Source: Flavobacterium sp. 1 (lineage in GTDB: Bacteria; Bacteroidota; Bacteroidia; Flavobacteriales; Flavobacteriaceae). Taken from it: a stretch of 64,000 bases of DNA. The position numbers and the translations under genes were made by a program. The notes beneath the pieces are model-generated. The model was not told the DNA's origin, searched no databases, and saw only the letters and a list, made by a program, of their open reading frames with translations. The stretch is taken from the NCBI RefSeq assembly GCF_002797935.1, contig NZ_PGER01000001.1:1-64000 (forward strand), read 5' to 3'. This document shows, in pieces, positions 1 through 8,479 of this stretch (the first letter of the stretch is position 1; each line of letters opens with the position of its first letter).

Positions 1-668
1 TAAATATAATATTTTACACAAATTAACATATAATAAATTAAAATCTTAATTTTTGAATGAAAAAAACATACTATTTTTCATAATAAATTAAATTTCAGGT
101 ATAAATACCAGCTCATTTATTATTGTTTAGTGATTAAGTTATTTTTATAAGTGAAATTTTAATTTCTTCTAAAATAATTTGAAAAAATTGGATCGCAAAA
201 TTGAGTTGTGATTTAAATAATTACTGGTTACAAAAAAGATCATAGTTTTGATTGGCGGGCAAAGATATTTTTTTTCAATCTGCAAATATGATATATTACA
301 AGTATGTAGATTGTAAAGTAAATTGACACTCTTGACGAAAGCACCAAAGTGATTTGAAGTTTCTGCAATTATGTTTATGACCGTAAAGTAACACTTGAAT
401 ATTGTAAAGATAAAGATTATCTTGGTACAATATTTTAGGTGCAAAACGGACTTGTTTAATTGGTTAAGGAATAATTAAATATATTAAAGATTTAAATACA
501 CGAGTGTTGAATTTGCTATAACTTTGTTTTGTGAACAAATGTTGGACTATCGAAGAGATTGAATCCGGAAGGGAAAAAGATTAAAAGAAGAAGTTTAAGC
601 TCTTTTCTACGAAACTAAAGAATCGAAAAAAATAATATTTTGTAGAAGTAATTTTTAAAAAAAATTAG

Positions 669-706
669 AGGTTTGATTTCCAGAAGGATTCAAGCCTTTT
701 TTTTAT
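669..706 (+). terminator. Rho-independent terminator-like hairpin
   Basis: AGGTTTGA (669-676) pairs with TCAAGCCT (690-697), with one G:U pair, and is followed by a run of about eight T. No intact gene upstream on the plus strand explains it, so it may mark the end of a gene that has been lost. Confidence 0.45.
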
Positions 707-1032
707 TACTTTAATTCTCAGTACAAAACATTTTTATTGGGAAGTTTTTGGGGTAAATTTGTGTCAAAAAAGTTTTTTTTAAAAGAGAAAATAGCGGGGT
801 GTCGTTTTTTACAAACGAATAAATTGCAACTAAGGAAGCGATTATTGCTATGATGCTTTCGAGGTTCATGTTATAAATATACTAAAATAAAATTTCCATC
901 AATAATTTTTTGTCGTAGTAAATGAGTATATGAAAGATCTATGGTAATGGATCTATTAGTGACAACATAATTTTAAACGGACTGAATACAGTTTCACATT
1001 GTTGAGAGTAACCTAGTTTGTAACCACTACAC

Positions 1033-1067
1033 ATTTGAACCTTCGACTGCCAGCTTAGGAGGCAGGT
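1033..1067 (-). other. tRNA-Arg(CCT)-like fragment, possible attachment scar
   Basis: Read on the minus strand, the bases give a five-pair anticodon-type stem with one T:T mismatch around the loop CTCCTAA (anticodon CCT), a five-base variable loop, then GAAGG and a T-loop-like TTCAAAT. The 3' half of the T stem, the acceptor stem and the D arm are missing, so this is no working tRNA. Seen: the partial fold. Inferred: a scar of integration at a tRNA-Arg gene. Chance resemblance cannot be excluded. Confidence 0.25.
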
Positions 1068-1076
1068 GATCAATAT

Positions 1077-1877
1077 TTATAGAATTGCTTGTTTAATCAG
1101 ACTCATAATATACTCAATATTTGTGGTGTTGGTTGCAATAGTTTCATAATCCCCATTGCCCCAATGGCCTGTTTCCGAAACATCTTTCATTAGCCTTTTC
1201 GGATCGTCTAATTTGCCTTTTTTTAGATTGATAAAGATTTTAATTCCTTTTTTTAGGATTACAATATCGGCAATGTTTTTATTCTTTTTGAATGCTATAT
1301 AAAGTTTTTTAGGCGTTATCTCAATATCATCTGTAAGGTTTAAAATGGCATTTTTGAACGATTCATATAATTCTATAATTTCCTCTGAAGAACCATTTAA
1401 ATGATCTTCTTCGGTATATACTTTGATTTCATCAGTAACTGATTTTATTAAACTATTTTGGTTTGTTAATGGTTTAATACTCTCTGCTGATTTCGTTTTC
1501 TTGATCGGGTTGATACTAATTAAATCATTTTCATAGCGTTTAACTTCCCATAATTCAATGGCAATATCTTTGAAGTTCGTCGCCAACCGTTGGTTTTCGG
1601 TAAAACTTGGAGATACAAAAAGAACTCTGGTTTGTGACCAATCTACCGAAGAACTATGAATCGATTTTTTTAAAGTTTCATTATAAGTTAAGACGAAATC
1701 TGCTTTATTTTCCAGCATTAAACTTAAATAAGTAAAACCCTGATCCACTACACTTACGTTTTTATCTCTTTTATACTCAATAATGACAAATGCTTTGGAT
1801 TGTGGGTCATAGCCCAAAGTATCAATACGTTTCCCTTTTATTACAAACTCTGAATTGACCATTTCTAAGCCCATCAA
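1077..1877 (-). CDS. DUF5655 protein with NucS-like N-terminal part, start damaged
   Basis: The N-terminal part contains VIIEYKRDKN, which fits the PD-(D/E)xK-like core (ExK) of DUF91/NucS-type proteins. The C-terminal part (about residues 185-266) fits DUF5655, with the GHWGNGDYE stretch typical of that family. The family's function is not firmly known. The reading frame is open upstream to about 2009 but holds no ATG. Family members start further upstream with an MxLYQ-type sequence, and that sequence is present at 1984 in another frame, so the true start appears frameshifted. The listed start is the TTG directly before an ATG. The gene lies 46 bases past hsdR, counting from the likely ancestral start, so it may be read with the restriction operon. 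Confidence 0.65.
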   Translation of the reverse strand: MMGLEMVNSEFVIKGKRIDTLGYDPQSKAFVIIEYKRDKNVSVVDQGFTYLSLMLENKADFVLTYNETLKKSIHSSSVDWSQTRVLFVSPSFTENQRLATNFKDIAIELWEVKRYENDLISINPIKKTKSAESIKPLTNQNSLIKSVTDEIKVYTEEDHLNGSSEEIIELYESFKNAILNLTDDIEITPKKLYIAFKKNKNIADIVILKKGIKIFINLKKGKLDDPKRLMKDVSETGHWGNGDYETIATNTTNIEYIMSLIKQAIL

Positions 1878-2030
1878 TTCAGAAAGGTTCCTTTCAAAAA
1901 GGGGTTGTATTTCACGCTCCAGTTTAAAAGGTTTTTCTTTAATAGCTATAAAGTACTTGTGTTTTTGGATTGATATAAATTCATAATTTGTTATTAAAAA
2001 TATTGCTGTTTAAGAAGCGAATTTGACATA

Positions 2031-5000
2031 TTACAAATTAGCGCCAACCATTCGTTTCATGGTATCCAAAAATGCTTGATGAAAAGCATCATCCTTTGCA
2101 TATAAACGGTACAAGTCCAATTCGGTTTTTCTTTGTTTTGACATTACTTCATCAAGAATTTTTCGAAAGGCTAAATCTCTGTTCGTTACATCACTATTAT
2201 CAGCAACTTTTGTTTGATAATCTGGATGTGCCTGAATGTATTTTCCCAGAGTTACAAATTTTATTCTTTGGTCTTCGGGTGTAGCTTCCCAACCTTGAAA
2301 CCATCTTTCATTAAAACTATTGATAATTAAATCTAATGGATCAATTTCTTCACCATCACCATGAGCCCCTCTCGGATTTGGATTTTGTGGGTCGAGTTCC
2401 GTTTCGTTTGCATCTAAAACTATGGACTCATTTAGTTTAACTCGTTCCAATCCATAAGTGGATAAATCAACGGAATTTAACAACTCGTCTAAAGCATCAA
2501 CAGATGCATCAGTAACAATCAATTTTGGAATTAAAAACTTTAAGAACCAAAATAATTTCTCCCAATTCAAAACTTCATAAGGAAGAATAGAGGCCATTTG
2601 ACCATAAATTTTCACAAATTGTTTGGCCTTGATTTTAAAATCGGCTTTTTCGCTGTCTTCTAATTCCAGTTGAAAATTAAACCTATCAGAAGCAATATCG
2701 ATTATTGTACTCAATTCCTGAGCGTCTACTTTATTGAAATATTTCGTTACAAAATCTTCCACTTCATACCATTCGTAAACCCCAACTTCATCCAATACTC
2801 CCTTAATTTCATGCAGTACATTTACATCTGTGGCACTGTTTAAAGAAGTGGCAGTATAAAATGGATCAAACGATTCCTTAATTTCGTCTACAGAATTAAA
2901 GAAATCCAAAACAAACAAATCTTCTGTTTTTTTACCCAATTTGTCGGCGGATCTGTTCAATCGTGATAATGCCTGAACAGCCAAAACACCTTGCAGTTTT
3001 TTGTCAACATACATGGCTGTTAACTTAGGCTGATCAAAACCTGTCAAATATTTATTAGCCACCACAAGAATTTTATACTCATCCATATTAAAATATCTTG
3101 CTATCTTATCGCTTATATAACCTGGATCTGATGGTTTTGCCGTATCTAAATGGGCAGGAAAATCATTTAAACTATCTTCTGTATATTCGATGCCATCAAT
3201 AGTTTTTTTACCCGAAAAAGCTATGGCAATCTGAAACGGATTCCCCTTGTCTTTCAATATGTTTTTAAGCGCAAAGTAATATTTGATAGCCGATTCGATA
3301 CTTTGTGTAACCACCATGGCTTTGGCTTTACTTTTCAGCTTCTTTTTATTGACAATGTTGCTAATGAAATGGTCAAACATAATTTCGGCTTTGGTAGCTA
3401 TCGTTTGTTTATCACGTTCTACATAAGCTCTTAATTTTTTCTGAGCTTTTGTCGTATCAAATAAGGGATTGTCTTCTATGGACTTTTCTATTTCGTAGTA
3501 ACTCTTATAAGTGGTATAATTTGCCAGTACATCCAAAATAAAACCTTCTTCAATAGCTTGCTTCATGGAATACAAATGAAAAGGCTTAAAAGAACCATCT
3601 TCCTGCGGAACACCAAACTTTTCCAGTGTATTATTTTTTGGTGTAGCCGTAAAAGCCAAATAAGAAGCATTGCCACGCATCTTTCTGGAACGCATCGCTT
3701 CTAAAATTTTATCTTGTGGGTCAATATCTTCCTCGGTATCAATATTCACTTTTCCCATGGCTCTGTTCATATTGTCAGAGGCCGAACCACTTTGACTACT
3801 GTGAGCTTCATCGATAATGACTGCAAAACGTTTGTCACTCAAATCGGCAATTCCATCAATAATAAAAGGAAATTTTTGAATGGTTGTAATGATAATACGT
3901 TTACCGCTTTCCAAACTGTCTTTCAGTTCTTTGGAAGAATAGGCAGGAGCTACAATGTTTTTTACTTCTGAGAATTCTTTGATGTTTTCTCTCAATTGCT
4001 TATCCAGTAATCGTCTGTCTGTAACCACAATTACCGAATCAAATAAAGGATTTGAAATGCCTTTACTTCCAGGAATCGTATCGCTTTCAGGATAGGTTTC
4101 AATCAATTGATATGCCACCCAGGTAATTGAATTTGATTTTCCAGAACCAGCTGAATGCTGTATTAAATAGTTCTGCCCGACACCTTTTATACTTGCGTCA
4201 GCGATTATTTTTCGAACCACATTCATTTGATGGTATCGAGGGAAGAATAAATTTCGTTTGCTTAATCCGTCTTTTTCCGAACCGTCAAAACGAACAAAAT
4301 GCTGAATGATATTCGCCACGCTCTCACGGGTTAATACTTCATCCCACAAATAAGAAGTTTTGTGGCCAAATGGATTAGGCGGATTCCCTTTGCCATGATT
4401 GTGACCTAAGTTAAAAGGCAGAAAAAATGTATTACTTCCATCTAATTTTGTTGTCATATACACTTCGTCGGTGTCCACCGCAAAGTGAACCACGCAACGG
4501 CCAAAGTTTAACAATGGTTGCGTTATATCTCTTTTGAATTTGTATTGATTTTGTCCGTGTACTTTAGCATTTTGTCCAGTCCAATGGTTTTTGAGTTCCA
4601 TAGTTGAGAAAGGCAGACCATTGATAAACATTACCATGTCTATTTCTTCTCGTGCATTGGTTAACGAGTATCTGATTTGTCTTGTTACGCTAAATTCGTT
4701 TTTATCAAAATTGTCTTTTACTGATTGGCTACTGCTTGCCAAAGGCAACACATAAAACAATGTAAAATGTGCATCATCCACTTCCAAACCTTTACGCAAC
4801 AAACGAAGTACGCCATATTTCTTAATCATTCTATCCAAACGATCCAGTATCTTTAACTTCCAATCGTTTTGTTTTTGGATTTTGGTTAATTCATCCTTTT
4901 GGGTGTTTTCCAGAAAGTGCCAAAAACGAACTTCATCGATGGAATATTTGGCATTGAAATCATTTGCATAACCAATATAATAGCCATTTCCTGAACGATA

Positions 5001-5114
5001 CAATTCTTGTCGTTCTTGGATATGACCTTCTTGCTTTAGATCTTCAAGACAAGAACCAGTAAGTTTTTTTTCTATCGCAGACTCTAGTGCTTGTTCGTTG
5101 GTTTGGCTTGGCAT
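2031..5114 (-). CDS. hsdR: Type I restriction enzyme, R subunit HsdR
   Basis: HsdR is the ATP-dependent translocase and nuclease of a type I restriction-modification complex (R2M2S). It cuts DNA far from unmodified recognition sites. The 1,027-residue length is normal. The N-terminal nuclease core is visible as D159 and E173-L-K175. The SF2 helicase motor follows: Walker A HSAGSGKS at about 320-327, DEAH at 435-438, an FTATP motif near 485 and an SRLNRS motif VI near 700. The C-terminal third should be the helical region that docks on HsdM-HsdS. The gene starts 11 bases after the unknown gene upstream and is the last member of the hsdM-hsdS-DUF262-ATPase-unknown-hsdR run. No break is seen, so the enzyme is likely functional. 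Confidence 0.96.
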   Translation of the reverse strand: MPSQTNEQALESAIEKKLTGSCLEDLKQEGHIQERQELYRSGNGYYIGYANDFNAKYSIDEVRFWHFLENTQKDELTKIQKQNDWKLKILDRLDRMIKKYGVLRLLRKGLEVDDAHFTLFYVLPLASSSQSVKDNFDKNEFSVTRQIRYSLTNAREEIDMVMFINGLPFSTMELKNHWTGQNAKVHGQNQYKFKRDITQPLLNFGRCVVHFAVDTDEVYMTTKLDGSNTFFLPFNLGHNHGKGNPPNPFGHKTSYLWDEVLTRESVANIIQHFVRFDGSEKDGLSKRNLFFPRYHQMNVVRKIIADASIKGVGQNYLIQHSAGSGKSNSITWVAYQLIETYPESDTIPGSKGISNPLFDSVIVVTDRRLLDKQLRENIKEFSEVKNIVAPAYSSKELKDSLESGKRIIITTIQKFPFIIDGIADLSDKRFAVIIDEAHSSQSGSASDNMNRAMGKVNIDTEEDIDPQDKILEAMRSRKMRGNASYLAFTATPKNNTLEKFGVPQEDGSFKPFHLYSMKQAIEEGFILDVLANYTTYKSYYEIEKSIEDNPLFDTTKAQKKLRAYVERDKQTIATKAEIMFDHFISNIVNKKKLKSKAKAMVVTQSIESAIKYYFALKNILKDKGNPFQIAIAFSGKKTIDGIEYTEDSLNDFPAHLDTAKPSDPGYISDKIARYFNMDEYKILVVANKYLTGFDQPKLTAMYVDKKLQGVLAVQALSRLNRSADKLGKKTEDLFVLDFFNSVDEIKESFDPFYTATSLNSATDVNVLHEIKGVLDEVGVYEWYEVEDFVTKYFNKVDAQELSTIIDIASDRFNFQLELEDSEKADFKIKAKQFVKIYGQMASILPYEVLNWEKLFWFLKFLIPKLIVTDASVDALDELLNSVDLSTYGLERVKLNESIVLDANETELDPQNPNPRGAHGDGEEIDPLDLIINSFNERWFQGWEATPEDQRIKFVTLGKYIQAHPDYQTKVADNSDVTNRDLAFRKILDEVMSKQRKTELDLYRLYAKDDAFHQAFLDTMKRMVGANL

Positions 5115-5125
5115 AATTTTTATTT

Positions 5126-5944
5126 TTAAAAACCAATATCGTCTTTTGGCCCTATATAACCTATATGTACTTTTTTATTGACATTGTCGGGATAATAATA
5201 TAGCCTAAATGCCTCTCTACCAAAAGACCATTTTATATGAAGAGAAAAAATTTTTGGCCCAATATCAGCACAGGTAAAAGTTCTTAAGCTTTCTGTATTT
5301 CTAATCCTAGTAGGTGTATCTGGACTGTTATCTAGCCCTAGATTTTTATACTCAAAATTTCCAGTTTTCCAGTTTTTAGTAAAATTATTTAGAATTTTAA
5401 GCTTTTCAAATATTAATTTAAATCTATCATCATTAACAGAAAAATGACTGATTTGTTCTAAAACATTATCACAAAAGACTAATTTGGTAAAAATGTTTTC
5501 TTTGATTTCCCAAAATCCTTTAATACTTGTAAATTCTAAATTTGCATTACATGTTTCTTTAAATATTTTAAAAAGCTCTTCGTCTGTAATTTGTTTAATT
5601 TCAGAAATTCCTAGATTTGAAAAATTTATTCCTAGGAATCCATTACATGCATTTGGAAATTTATTATCAAAATCTAGTTCATTTGAAAAATATTCTTGGG
5701 TAGCTGTAAAAGAACCGAATAATTTAGGAATTAATATCTGCAATTCATTAGAAACTAAACTATATGTAAAATTATACATAGAGCCAATATCAGTTTTAAA
5801 CTGCCAGAAATCTTCATGAATCAATAAATTATCTGCATCTTTTTTACTTGCTAATTGAATCTTATTTAATTTTTCGATTCCCAATTCAAATTCTTCGATC
5901 GTTACATCTTTAATTGCTTCATTTAATAAAAAAAAATTATTCAT
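5126..5944 (-). CDS. Unknown protein in the type I R-M operon
   Basis: I do not recognise this 272-residue protein. The frame extends to 5992, but the ATG at 5944 is preferred: it overlaps the stop of the ATPase gene by a few bases (ATGAATAA), a typical coupled start. The first 200 residues look mainly helical, with many aromatic and acidic residues. The end has alternating strands: HIKWSFGREAFRLYYYPD, then KVHIGYIGP. That resembles the C-terminal sheet of RelE/HigB-like small folds, but only by eye. No membrane segment or signal peptide is seen. Its position between the ATPase and hsdR suggests it works with the ATPase, perhaps as effector or specificity partner. This role is inferred only. 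Confidence 0.7.
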   Translation of the reverse strand: MNNFFLLNEAIKDVTIEEFELGIEKLNKIQLASKKDADNLLIHEDFWQFKTDIGSMYNFTYSLVSNELQILIPKLFGSFTATQEYFSNELDFDNKFPNACNGFLGINFSNLGISEIKQITDEELFKIFKETCNANLEFTSIKGFWEIKENIFTKLVFCDNVLEQISHFSVNDDRFKLIFEKLKILNNFTKNWKTGNFEYKNLGLDNSPDTPTRIRNTESLRTFTCADIGPKIFSLHIKWSFGREAFRLYYYPDNVNKKVHIGYIGPKDDIGF

Positions 5945-7076
5945 ATTTTCTAATATCAAAAAGTTCTGCAAAATCAATTTGAGTTTGGTCAAAGAATCCT
6001 TTTGGCCAATTGGATAGTTCTCCTTTTTTATTGATTGATAAAGAGTCTATATTTGGTTGTATAGAATTTTCATCATAGCTAAAATGATTGATTGTAACAA
6101 TATCAGAGTCAATTTCATTTAATGAACATGCAATTTGAATACCATTTATAAAGTGGTCACTATGAGTTTCTACTATTACCTTAACTCCAGATTTGGCTAC
6201 CATTGCTAAAAATCTACCTATTTTAGATTGTGCAGAAGGATGCAAATGTGCTTCTGGATTTTCCACTATCATAAATGATTTTTTTTTAGCAATTAAACCA
6301 GTAACTATTATTGGTAAAATATAACTTATTCCAAAACCAATATTAGGAGCAATTATATGCTCACCTTTAGTATAAGTATTATTTATTTTTACCTGAGCAG
6401 ATAAAGTTTCTTTATCACATGTAGCATAAACAGAAACGCCAGGCATTATGTAGTCTAACCAAGCATTCACTTGTTGCTCAAGTCTTGGGTTTTTTAATTT
6501 AATATTTATTCTTTCATCTTCAACTTTAAACTTATAATTAAAATCTGTATCACCAATTAATTGAGCCACAAATTCTCCTTGATAACCTGTTGTGGGATAG
6601 TCAAAAAAACGAATTTCTTGTTTTATTCTTGGACCAATTCTTTCAGCATTTAAATAATAAATTTCTTGTTTAAAAAGTGAATCTAATTTATTTATTTCAT
6701 TAATAACACTTGTAGGTGTTAATCCTAAATTATCATCACCAATTTCATATGTAACATTAAATTCTTCATCTTCATTAAATAAACCTAAACTAATAGCTTC
6801 ATTTTTTGACGAATCCTTAGGTAAAACAAAACTACTATTGCCCAATGACAAACAATATGATCCATTTAGTTCTACATTAAGTCCATTCGGTTTTTTAAAA
6901 TTGTACATATTATTTTCCCATATTGCACAATGTTCAATTGTTCTTCTTAAGAATAATAATGATTGTATTGCTGTACTTTTTCCATTTCCATTTGCTCCAG
7001 CAAAAATTGTAAGACCATTTATTGGTATGTCAACTTCATAAAAACATTTAAAATTTTCAATTTTTAGATATTCCAT
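5937..7076 (-). CDS. AAA/ABC-type ATPase, DUF3696-like
   Basis: A 379-residue ATPase of the OLD/RecF-like group. Walker A is GANGNGKS at 27-34. Walker B with its catalytic Glu is VENPEAHLHP at about 271-280. The switch histidine is ETHSD at 303-307. The GFG-containing stretch near 247-249 stands where the ABC signature would be. The tail carries NWPKGFFDQ, the hallmark of DUF3696 proteins. The start fits the family (MxxLKIENFKCF). It begins 3 bases past the DUF262 gene and overlaps the next gene by 8 bases, so the three are surely co-translated. Related ATPases occur in phage-defence loci as sensors or switches for a partner. That role is inferred here. Confidence 0.85.
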   Translation of the reverse strand: MEYLKIENFKCFYEVDIPINGLTIFAGANGNGKSTAIQSLLFLRRTIEHCAIWENNMYNFKKPNGLNVELNGSYCLSLGNSSFVLPKDSSKNEAISLGLFNEDEEFNVTYEIGDDNLGLTPTSVINEINKLDSLFKQEIYYLNAERIGPRIKQEIRFFDYPTTGYQGEFVAQLIGDTDFNYKFKVEDERINIKLKNPRLEQQVNAWLDYIMPGVSVYATCDKETLSAQVKINNTYTKGEHIIAPNIGFGISYILPIIVTGLIAKKKSFMIVENPEAHLHPSAQSKIGRFLAMVAKSGVKVIVETHSDHFINGIQIACSLNEIDSDIVTINHFSYDENSIQPNIDSLSINKKGELSNWPKGFFDQTQIDFAELFDIRKYE

Positions 7077-7079
7077 AAC

Positions 7080-8456
7080 TTAAACGGTTAAAATATTTTG
7101 AATTAAATTTTCTACAGCTCCAAAAACATATAATAAATTGTTTTTTCCATTTGTTCCATATGATAAATAACTTAATAGTTCCCAGTCTTCCTGAATAGTT
7201 TCTGAAAGAGGAATTAACAATGCCGTTTCGGGATTATTTGCTTTTATCATTTCATGATCATAATTTGCTAACATTACTGACCAACTGACAAAAAGCGCTT
7301 TATTTATTAATTGCTTACTTGCATATGGTTGTAAGTCATTAGGTCTTATTTTTCTAAATGCATATTTTTTTCCAAATAAGTATTCGGCATTTTTCATTGC
7401 ATTTGAAAAAAGAGCAATATATCTTTCTAAATTTTCTGCTTTTAATTTTGATAATTCATCTGTTAAATCGTCTAATGCTGTATCCATATAACCATTATAT
7501 TCATTGATAAAACCATCTTTTTCAATATAACGATGAAACATGATAAACCTTAACGCAATTTCTTGGTCATCCATTCTAGTTTCTTTAATACTATAATCTG
7601 TTGCTGTTTTAAATTCCAACAAATTTACCATTGCATTTAGTGTATCCCTTAAACTTGTACTAGCTAAACAATTTCTTATTTCTTGATTGTTTAAAGGTTT
7701 ACCACCTGTATTAATTCTTCTGAAAATATCATATTTAACTTTTGGAGGCGATGATGGATCAATTACATTCACTGAAAATTGTGTTTGATTAAACCATCTA
7801 GAATATTTTGAATCCAAACCTACTTTTCTTCCAGCATCGGAATAATATCTGCCTTCACAAGTTTCAGTTAAATACTCAAGATTTTTTAATGGAAATTTAT
7901 TTTCCATAAATTCCTTAATAGTTGTTAATCTTTGCAAACCATCTACTATAGTAATTCTTCCTTCTTCATCTTCTGAAAAATAAAACATTGGTAATGGAAT
8001 TCTTAAAAGAATAGATTCAATTAATCTAGATTTTTGAAAATTATTCCAAACAAAATGTCTTTGAAAATCAGGAGCTAAATCAATGTCCTTATCGTCAATC
8101 ATATCAGATATAAGTCTTAAACTAAACTGTTTAGAATGTACTTTTATATCTTCAGGATTAAAAGGCTGTATTTCTTCATTAGGGGCGGTTTCATTATTTT
8201 CTGTTCCAGATTGTTCAGCTTCTATTACCTCTAATACTAGTTTATCTAATTTGATTTTTAATAAATCTTCATCTTCAGTAATTTCTTCATCTTTATTTAA
8301 AATATAAAATGAATTATTTTCAAGCTTAATTTCTAACCATTTTTTATTTTGTTCATCAATAAGTTCAAAAATGTTATTAGACCCTTCATCACTATTCTTT
8401 CTTATAGGACTTAGAAGAATATTTTCATTATTAGATGTTTGAATTTCTATTAGCAT
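7080..8456 (-). CDS. DUF262 (GmrS/ParB-like) protein
   Basis: A 458-residue protein with the DUF262 core in the middle: APDFQRHFVW at about 128-137 and VDGLQRLTT at 171-179. These two motifs form the ParB/sulfiredoxin-like nucleotide-binding site found in GmrS of the type IV enzyme GmrSD. An acidic extra domain of about 100 residues precedes it. I see no C-terminal DUF1524 HNH nuclease, so this is not a complete GmrSD and would need a nuclease from elsewhere, either its partner genes or HsdR. It follows hsdS by 23 bases and leads the three-gene insert. Confidence 0.85.
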   Translation of the reverse strand: MLIEIQTSNNENILLSPIRKNSDEGSNNIFELIDEQNKKWLEIKLENNSFYILNKDEEITEDEDLLKIKLDKLVLEVIEAEQSGTENNETAPNEEIQPFNPEDIKVHSKQFSLRLISDMIDDKDIDLAPDFQRHFVWNNFQKSRLIESILLRIPLPMFYFSEDEEGRITIVDGLQRLTTIKEFMENKFPLKNLEYLTETCEGRYYSDAGRKVGLDSKYSRWFNQTQFSVNVIDPSSPPKVKYDIFRRINTGGKPLNNQEIRNCLASTSLRDTLNAMVNLLEFKTATDYSIKETRMDDQEIALRFIMFHRYIEKDGFINEYNGYMDTALDDLTDELSKLKAENLERYIALFSNAMKNAEYLFGKKYAFRKIRPNDLQPYASKQLINKALFVSWSVMLANYDHEMIKANNPETALLIPLSETIQEDWELLSYLSYGTNGKNNLLYVFGAVENLIQNILTV

Positions 8457-8479
8457 AATTTTATTTTTTTCAAATTTAC

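Larger units (their letters stand above)
1..1076. other. Gene-poor AT-rich left edge
   Basis: No convincing gene is seen here. The one long reading frame on the minus strand (169-444) is low-complexity and looks like chance. The stretch holds a terminator-like hairpin near 669-706 and a short tRNA-like fragment near 1033-1067 on the minus strand, both listed separately. A short frame ending near 570 could be the tail of a lost gene, but it is too short to call. Confidence 0.5.

Noticed and set aside
169..444. 91-codon minus-strand frame at the left edge
   Set aside because: Low-complexity aromatic and Ile-rich reading in AT-rich DNA, no start context, no known pattern.
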